DNA from: Rhabditoides inermis | Taxonomy: Eukaryota > Nematoda > Chromadorea > Rhabditida > Rhabditidae | Assembly: GCA_963966185.1 (NCBI GenBank) | Contig: CAWZYM010000221.1 | Coordinates: 1-64,000, forward strand | DNA length: 64,000 nt | Reading direction: 5' to 3' | Shown: positions 57,788-64,000 of the stretch, in pieces | Layout of the letters: each line of letters begins with the position of its first letter | How positions within the stretch are numbered: position 1 is the first letter of the stretch | Program-made: the position numbers and the translations under genes | The notes under the pieces: generated by a model | Database searches by the model: none | Told to the model about the DNA's origin: nothing | What the model saw: the letters and a program-made list of their open reading frames with translations, nothing else

Positions 57788-58465
57788 TTAGTCGGCGCAT
57801 GTTCCATAGGGGATGGAATCCTCGAGCGTCTCTCTCCAGCTCTTTCGGTTGTAGGACTCGTTCTCCTTCTCCACGTAGACAGTCTCGACGCCGTCCTCTC
57901 GCTTGCGCAGCTCCAATCCGCACCACCGAGTATCCCTGAGGAGCTCCGTTTCCTCGTCTGTTAGCACATGCCCAGACATCTGGCGCAATGCCATTGCCTT
58001 CACGGCTTCATATGAGTACTTGGGCGCATTTCCGGCATTCAGTGAGTAGCCGGAGGCCTTGACGGAGTACCTAAATACATTTCATAAACTATTGCATTCA
58101 GGAATCTGAGTGAAGTTTCTATTTTCATTACGTAATTGAAATTGTTACTATAAACATGTGATTCGATAGATTGTTTTTCGATATGTAGTGTCTCACTGGA
58201 TGTTACCCGCAGCGTCCTCCAGTTTCAGACCGTACAGCTTTCCGCGCACCGCAGTGAACTCGACGATATCCCATCCAGCCGGAAGCACCGAGTTGGTCAC
58301 CTTCAAACTTGGCGAGCGGGTCCTCTCCGCTGAACTTGTAGATGATACTATCTGAAACGTATTTATATGAATAGGAAAAATGCATCAGCACATACCCGTC
58401 ACATAGTAGAGGACCTTCCCGCCAAATTTGTGCACCTCCTCGATGAACTTGTACAGGTACAGACG
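57788..58465 (-). pseudogene. DNA polymerase B 3' fragment (duplicate)
   Basis: Matches the last four polymerase exons of the complete copy. The last exon (57788-58070) still encodes ...ETLEDSIPYGTCAD plus stop and keeps its splice acceptor. Farther upstream a deletion at about 58284, starting at CCGG, removes part of one exon and a whole intron, fusing two exons out of frame. It ends at 58465, within the exon carrying the YYDTD motif. Confidence 0.85.
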
Positions 58466-58466
58466 C

Positions 58467-58919
58467 CGAATTCTCGTCGGCCTCATGTCTCCTAAGAGTC
58501 TACACGGCAGTTTTGATGCCAATGCATATGAATTTGGAAACTATGGAGTGCAAGAGATCAGTCTGAACATATGCAATCGACAAATTCCCAGCCGCGCTAT
58601 GCGTCTGGATTATGACAACGCCCTGTACACACAGCCTTTCGTGGATCTACAGGAGAGTTTGGGATTTGCCCAAAATGGAGAATCTAATGGAATTACTTAT
58701 CAAATGTTTGGAAATGGATGGACAGTGTATTCTATGGAGGTTTCAAGCGCTGCGAATACCGACACATTTGAACTACTAAAACCTGGTAGCAGCTCACTTC
58801 GCATTTCATTCCGTAAGGAGGTGCCAGACGGCGGCGTGTACATTGTTGTCCTGGGACAATTTTCTACTCAACTAACCATCAACGAAAACAGAAACTGCAC
58901 TGTTGATAGCGTTTTGTAA
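58467..58919 (+). pseudogene. Major capsid protein 3' fragment (duplicate)
   Basis: Encodes only the C-terminal ~150 residues (ILVGLMSPKSL ... NCTVDSVL), nearly identical to copy 1 with a few substitutions. The 5' part was never included. An open frame continues 39 nt into the polymerase fragment and is accidental. Confidence 0.9.
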
Positions 58920-58921
58920 GC

Positions 58922-59374
58922 ATGGATACCTCAACTATCAATAAACTATGTCGTCAGATAATGGATAACACCTTCATTGGCGTATTTCCCTCCGATATGA
59001 TACCTGTAAAACCCTCATCTACATATTGTTTTATTGCGAATGACTCTCCATCTACTCATAGTGGCACACACTGGTATGCAGTGTATGTGCATAATACAAC
59101 AGCATACTTTTTTGACTCCTTCGGTAGACGCCCCAAAAACCCTAATATACTAAACTCATTAGCACATTGTGACCGCATCTATTACAATGCAGTGAAGCAC
59201 CAATCGGTGCAAACAGTGGTGTGTGGTGGTTTTTGTATTTTTGTCTTGTATCAAATGTACAACAGAAAGACTTTTAAAGACATTGTAAACATGTTTTCTA
59301 GAATGCAGGGAGATGATCACTTTATTCAGAGATTTATGAAAGAAACATTTAATTACGATATTCGCATGCGATAA
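58922..59374 (+). CDS. Adenain-like cysteine protease, copy 2
   Basis: 150 residues, 13 of which differ from copy 1. H50, D65, Q97 and C101 are all kept and there are no breaks. Differences cluster at surface-type positions (for example K32S, Q132H, R135Q, P141T). The capsid fragment upstream keeps the same 2-bp spacing, but whether this copy has a promoter is unclear. Confidence 0.9.
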   Translation: MDTSTINKLCRQIMDNTFIGVFPSDMIPVKPSSTYCFIANDSPSTHSGTHWYAVYVHNTTAYFFDSFGRRPKNPNILNSLAHCDRIYYNAVKHQSVQTVVCGGFCIFVLYQMYNRKTFKDIVNMFSRMQGDDHFIQRFMKETFNYDIRMR

Positions 59375-59471
59375 ATATTTGATTGCACTGTTTTGTTTTG
59401 TAATGAGTAAGTGAAGGCGCTTATGAGTGTAGAGCACATGTGCTTATGGTATTCGTCACATGTGCTATTAG

Positions 59472-59493
59472 TTATCAGCTCATGTGCTGATAA
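59472..59493 (+). other. Conserved inverted repeat
   Basis: TTATCAGC, 6-nt loop, GCTGATAA: a perfect 8-bp stem, matching the 7-bp version at 56569-56588. Confidence 0.45.
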
Positions 59494-59505
59494 ACCATTA
59501 GCATA

Positions 59506-59775
59506 TTAATTCGCATCATTTGCGACATCTCTCACATTGAAATACAGAGACAATAGTTCGGGCTTCCCTTCTACGGACTGAAGCATTGCGTGTGAGCGTC
59601 TCACATGCACTACAAATTGAGAACCGGAGTTCATTTGAATGGAAAACAGCGGTCGAGTGCGCGATTGTCGAATTTTCAGCCACTTCTTGAGTATCTGTTG
59701 GAATAAACACTTCCACATAATCCTCGTTAGACGGAGAGGATTTAGACGAATCAACCATTCTGCGACAGTACACAT
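59506..59775 (-). CDS. Small minus-strand gene, copy 2 (uncertain)
   Basis: Same two overlapping open frames as at 56602-56871 (second frame 59516-59758); 89 codons, unbroken. Confidence 0.35.
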   Translation of the reverse strand: MCTVAEWLIRLNPLRLTRIMWKCLFQQILKKWLKIRQSRTRPLFSIQMNSGSQFVVHVRRSHAMLQSVEGKPELLSLYFNVRDVANDAN

Positions 59776-59811
59776 GAAACAATGAAGCCAATTTATTATG
59801 TACAGCATTAT

Positions 59812-59884
<73 letters not shown>
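59812..59884. repeat. CA then TA microsatellite
   Basis: An AC run (59812-59836) passes into a TA run (59837-59884). A CT run follows at 59944-59992. This fills the place held by the 136-residue gene and ACACGC tract in copy 1. Confidence 0.95.
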
Positions 59885-59886
<2 letters not shown>

Positions 59887-59942
59887 CACACACGCAATTC
59901 ACATGTATCCCTTACCCCCCTCCCTCTCTATCTCTCTCTACC

Positions 59943-59987
<45 letters not shown>

Positions 59988-59996
59988 TTCTCTTTC

Positions 59997-62900
59997 TCAG
60001 TCGGCGCATGTTCCGTAGGGGATGGAATCCTCGAGAGTCTCTCTCCAGCTCTTCCGGTTGTAAGACTCGTTCTCCTTCTCCACATAGACAGTCTCGACAC
60101 CGTCTCCTCTTTTGCGCAGCTCCAGCCCGCGCCACAGAGTATCCTGGAGGAGCTGAGTCTCCTCGTCTGTCGGCACGTGCCCGGACATCTGACGCAATGC
60201 CATCGCTTTCACCGCTTCGTACGAGTACTTGGGTGCGTTGCCTGCGTTCAGCGAATAGCCGGAAGCCTTGACGGAGTACCTAGACACCCATGAAATTATT
60301 GTTTTCAATATGCTAATGAACACATTTTACGAGTACGTATTATATTTTTTCATAAGTGAAAAACTATCTCACTGAATGTTGCCCGCTGCGTCCTCCATCT
60401 TCAGACCGTACAGCTTTCCACGCACTGCTGTGAATTCGACAATGTCCCACCCGGCCGGGATTTCATCCGTCAAATCGCCTACAATTTTCAATTTTTAGTA
60501 ACCCTAGTCTATTTGTGTTTTCTGTTCTGTTCACATAATATGTTCTGTTCACGCACCGAGCTGATCTCCTTCAAACTTGGCAAGTGGATCCTCTCCGTTG
60601 AATTTGTAGATGATACTATCTAAACATATGCTCATAATTGGAAAAAGGAACATCAATACTTACCAGTATCATAGTAGAGGACCTTCCCGCCAAGCTTGTG
60701 CACCTCCTCGATGAATTTGTACAGGTACAGACGTGCCATCGCAGTGATGTACGAGGCGTAGCACACGTTGCCTGTACTGATGAACGGCTCTTTCACGTCT
60801 TCGTTGTCCTTGTACTTGACGAGAAAGCTGTGGAGATAATCGTCCATGCTGACCATCTCGATGTGCGGGTTCTCCGCCATCTTCGCCAACTCGTCCGACG
60901 CACTGGCCAGCCACTTGCACTTGGTCCTGTTGGGGGATTGTCCGAATTTCCTGTAATTATAAATTGAGACTCCTGTCAATACATTTTTGTGTTACTCACC
61001 CCCAAAACGAATTGATGAGAAGTTTGGAGAGTGTGCGCATGGCAGGATTCGGACCCTGATCCAGCTTGCTCCTGTCCAGATCGTAGCCCAGGTTGTCCCT
61101 GCTGCGGGCTAGGTAGTCGAGTTTCGATGCCTCGGTTGTACACGATGACGGCCACCCAGAACTCTCCACTGAAAATATTGAATTGAAATAACTCAATCAA
61201 ATATTTTAATTACCCTTCAGACGGTATAGATCCTTCATGTAGGTAGAGAATAGATCTTCCGTCTCATCCCTGAAATGAATAAACAATTATATGAAAGAAA
61301 GGGCATACACTCACCAAATCCACATCTCCTCCACATCAATAACCTCGTATCCCAACTCGATCGCCTTGTTCACCTACAGAAAATACAATTAACCCCAAAA
61401 TCTAAAGAAATAAGTGATCACCTCCTCCAACCAGTAGATGCCGTTCAGGTCCCGCTCCTCGTCGCAGTGTTGGCAATACTGGTCCAGCGCCTCCTCTCCG
61501 CACCGGGTGCATAGCACAAACAGGTTGAGCGATCCTAGTTTCGATGCTAGGACAGGAAACCGGAGTTGCCTCGGAGGTCGGATAGTCACTTTCATAAACG
61601 CATGTTCCACGTCGGTGAAGGGCGTTCCCTTGGGAGGGACTTGAAAAGTGGTGAGACGACGGGGCATCCCTATTCCCAGCTTCACAATCCGGCAGATGTG
61701 GGGATAAAGGCTGGTCACGTCCAGATACCGGCACCTCTCAACCGTCTTGTTAATGACTGCGAGTACAGCCTCCGCCGCCGTTCTCGCACCTCTAAAAATG
61801 CATACTTTCCAATTTCCATTTGATTGGCATAACCTTTAAAGCGTGCGCGCACGCGCATGCTAACTTCTAGTGACACCCCTTCCCCACTCGCGATAAAGGG
61901 TCTCCACCGATTGACATGTATCGATTGACCTCTTCCTCTCTCTCTCTCCCCTTTCTCTCTCTACCCTCCTCGCTTTCCCCTCCCCTCGCTCTCTCACCCA
62001 CCTGAATCCAAGGCGGGGTTTGAGGCTGCACTGTCTAGCAGACTTTGCGCTGTTGAAGAATTTGCGCATCTCTGGATCTGCCTTTATCATCGCCTAAAAC
62101 ATATAAACAGTGATGCGATACAAACAGCAGAACTCACCTTGATCTCACACTCCCAGTATATGGTCAGATTCATCCCCTCGGCTGCCACGAGCCTCCGAAC
62201 CTCCTCATCTCGCATGTCCGAAATCGCCCGCACCTCCACCAGACTTTTCCCGTAACGAAACGGATCCTAATATTTTCTTATACAATGCAACTATCTATCT
62301 CATATCATACCTTGTAGCGAGACGCATCGTCTCCCTCCGCCACCACCCCATTGATCTCGTACTCCAGCCGCTATAAACAACGGAATTGTAATTTCGATTT
62401 TATCGGAAGATTGTAAACCAACCTTTTTGTAGCACTTGAAACAACCGTGGTGCCAGCACCCGTGCACTTCAATCGCCTCCCTCCACTCGCTCCCGTCGGC
62501 ATTCTTGTGTGTTGCAACGCCATCCAGCCAGTAGTTCGCCCGAGGCTCGATCGCACGATGCAACTGAAAAACCGGTCAAACTCAAATTATCTCACACCAC
62601 ACCACTCACCAGGTACTCCCCCATATTGCCGGCGTGTTGCACGAATGTCTTTCTCACTCCATCCACCACACTCTTTTCTGATAGAAAGTTCAGGAAGCGC
62701 TGGGCAAACAGTGAAGCATTCCCTTTGCTTCCACCAAACCCGTTCTCGGGGATATGGGCGATTTTATCATCCTCAAGGTGTAGCACGCGGTAGACAAAGA
62801 GGGCATAGCCGGCAATCGTACTGGCGTGGGTGAACGGACACAACTCGAAATTCTAAAGAGAGAGAGAGAGAGTACAACTCATAAACAACACCGAACCCCC

Positions 62901-63142
62901 CAAACATACCGAAACTGCTGTCTCCCGGAATTTCATGATTGCGAACATCAAGATCTCCACATCCCTATCACAGTACGACGTCAATTGCTGTAGATGATCG
63001 AACGGCTGGTCCTTGATGCGCGGCCATTCGGTATTGATGAACTGATAGAGCTCCTTGGTCTGAAAGATTGCATTTTGGATGTTCCCCGAAGGGTATGCCG
63101 GAGGCTATACTCTCTCTCATCCCCAACCTGTCTCTCTCCCCC

Positions 63143-63195
<53 letters not shown>

Positions 63196-64000
63196 ACTCA
63201 CTCCCATCTCGCCGATACCATAAAAGAACGGATTAGGGGCACGCGGCAATCGATCAGTCATTCTCTCTCGTCCAGAGTAGAGGTACGGGAACGTCAGCTT
63301 CTCTCCAACATCCAAACCGAAGCTTTTCGGCATGTCTCCCAGCTTCATTGAGATGGTTTTGAAGCTATCCTTGAAGATCACGTCGTTGATGGGGCGGCCT
63401 TCAAAGGTCTGAGGTGATCCTCTCCTAAGCGCCTTATACTTCTTCCGAAACTCCATCGAGAATGTGTTGCTGCCACTCTGCAGCGTGTTCGACGGCAGCA
63501 CTCCCGTCTTCCCGCACCACTTGCTCAACCAGGCCATGTCGAACCTCCCGCCATTGTGAGACAGCAGGATTCGCTCGTGAAAGCGAGGGTCAGTGAGTAG
63601 ATGTTCAATCAGCCGATCGGAGCAGTCTGTGTACTCCTCGCCGTCCTCCAATCGATCCGAGTACTGATGGTCTCCGCAGTTCACACAATGAGGCGAGTTC
63701 CGCGGACCGAGAGCCTTTACATCCTCTTCACACTCCCCACACCACAGCATCACACTCACATACACGACATAATGTGCAGAGAGGTGAACTGACTTGGCCC
63801 ATTTGTGGTACTTGCGGGCGCAATCCTTGGTGAGTGCGAGTCCTCTCTCCCCTGCACGTACGAATTCCGGCATGATCTTATCCAGCTCCCTCCATTGTTC
63901 AGGCGTCAATTGACTTGTCTCCACATCCCACGCCGCGAACTTTTGTGCCTCCTGCTTCTCCAGATACTTATCCTTGTTGTCGGCAAGGCTACTCCACGTG
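59997..64000 (-). CDS. Protein-primed-type DNA polymerase B, 15+ exons, 5' end missing
   Basis: Exons on the minus strand, 5' to 3': beyond 64000-63202, 63059-62910, 62852-62610, 62563-62423, 62370-62311, 62266-62138, 62093-62002, 61791-61422, 61373-61315, 61269-61214, 61168-61000, 60950-60664, 60619-60557, 60478-60373, 60279-59997. Every intron is GT-AG and all phases agree. From the second listed exon the joined length is 2208 nt (735 residues plus stop), preceded by 266 residues to the window edge. Motifs in order: Exo I WDVET, Exo II LLSHNGGRFD, Exo III YCDRDVEIL, a HGCWHHGC-FKC zinc-like site, polymerase motif A YLDVTSLYP, motif B KLLINSFWGKFG (split by an intron) and motif C YYDTDS (split by an intron). 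It replicates the element. Introns are mostly 44-57 nt; larger ones (142, 210) contain CT microsatellites. No frame break is seen. Confidence 0.9.
63112..63191. repeat. CT microsatellite in polymerase intron
   Basis: CT-rich tract inside the first visible intron (63060-63201); a similar CT-rich tract lies at 61925-61992 in another intron. Confidence 0.9.

Larger units (their letters stand above)
55551..58465. repeat. Segmental duplication inside the Polinton, copy 1
   Basis: Runs from the capsid 3' part (CGAATTCTCG) through protease, small minus-strand gene, the 136-residue gene, microsatellite and polymerase 3' fragment. It matches 58467-60733. The join at 58461-58470 shows AGACG, a base string present in both parent sequences next to their breakpoints. 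Confidence 0.88.
58467..60733. repeat. Segmental duplication inside the Polinton, copy 2
   Basis: Second copy of 55551-58465. It lacks the 136-residue gene and the ACACGC tract but keeps all polymerase introns. Confidence 0.88.
46769..64000. mobile_element. Polinton/Maverick element, left part
   Basis: The array follows its consensus up to 46768 (ending AAGCCTGCG) and then breaks into AGTAGTAGT. Polintons are known to begin with AG, to carry short tandem repeats at their tips and to make 6-bp target duplications, so 46769 is the likely terminus and CCTGCG (46763-46768) the likely duplicated target. Cargo is diagnostic: retrovirus-type integrase with chromodomain, A32/FtsK-type packaging ATPase, adenain-like protease, capsid proteins and family-B polymerase. 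The right terminus and the 5' end of the polymerase lie outside the window. Confidence 0.93.

Noticed and set aside
57360..57807. His-Thr, Cys-Val, Ala-Cys or Arg-Val repeat proteins
   Set aside because: They are translations of the ACACGC microsatellite in different frames and strands.
58428..58466. N-terminal extension of the capsid fragment (MCTSSMNLYRYR)
   Set aside because: It is polymerase antisense sequence joined by the duplication breakpoint.
57788..60323. A second working polymerase gene
   Set aside because: The first fragment holds only the 3' exons, with an out-of-frame exon fusion and no catalytic motifs except a truncated motif C neighbourhood.
61402..61734. Alternative minus-strand frames in the polymerase exon
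   Set aside because: They overlap the frame carrying YLDVTSLYP and lack any motif.

Overview
The window is eukaryotic, most likely from an animal. It has two parts: a 46.8-kb tandem array of tRNA genes (1-46768), and the left ~17.2 kb of a Polinton/Maverick (adintovirus-like) DNA element that interrupts the array and runs off the right edge (46769-64000). Evidence for a eukaryote: tRNA genes lack an encoded CCA, carry A/B boxes and are followed by T4-5 stops; genes have GT-AG introns; GA, CA and CT microsatellites are frequent; and a Polinton is present. Most introns are very short (40-57 nt). I cannot name the species.

Array. The basic unit is about 932 bp, all on the + strand, with five tRNA slots: H1 = tRNA-His(GTG), G1 and G2 = tRNA-Gly(TCC), K = tRNA-Lys(TTT), H2 = tRNA-His(GTG). 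I number units 1-51 from the left. I count 235 full-length tRNA copies (98 His, 91 Gly, 46 Lys), one cut His at the window edge and two Lys fragments. Units 4, 6, 12, 14, 19, 26, 28, 34 and 45 are shortened or recombinant. A 550-bp MITE-like element sits at the same unit position four times (9495, 21966, 34437, 46007) and marks a higher-order repeat of 12471, 12471 and 11570 bp. There is no credible protein gene in the array; the many short open frames there are tRNA and spacer read as codons.

Polinton. The array stops in the H1-G1 spacer of unit 51, at a terminus reading AGTAGTAGT. From left to right: terminal repeats rich in AGGTCA (46769-47130); a long stretch without recognised genes (47131-48317); a spliced zinc-ribbon protein (+); a small Maverick-type protein (+); a spliced EGF-like membrane protein (-); a basic repeat protein (+); a chromodomain integrase (+); the packaging ATPase (-); a penton-like minor capsid protein (+); a pVI-like protein with two adenain-type cleavage motifs (+); the major capsid gene, damaged (+); and an adenain-like cysteine protease (+). 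Then come small minus-strand genes, a huge ACACGC microsatellite and the family-B DNA polymerase (-), in at least 15 exons.

A segment from the 3' part of the capsid gene to the 3' part of the polymerase is duplicated (55551-58465 and 58467-60733). The result is two intact protease genes, a capsid 3' fragment and a decayed polymerase 3' fragment. The set covers replication (polymerase), integration (integrase), packaging (ATPase), capsid (major, penton, pVI-like) and maturation (protease). This copy looks partly decayed because its capsid gene has no ATG and two compensating frameshifts.
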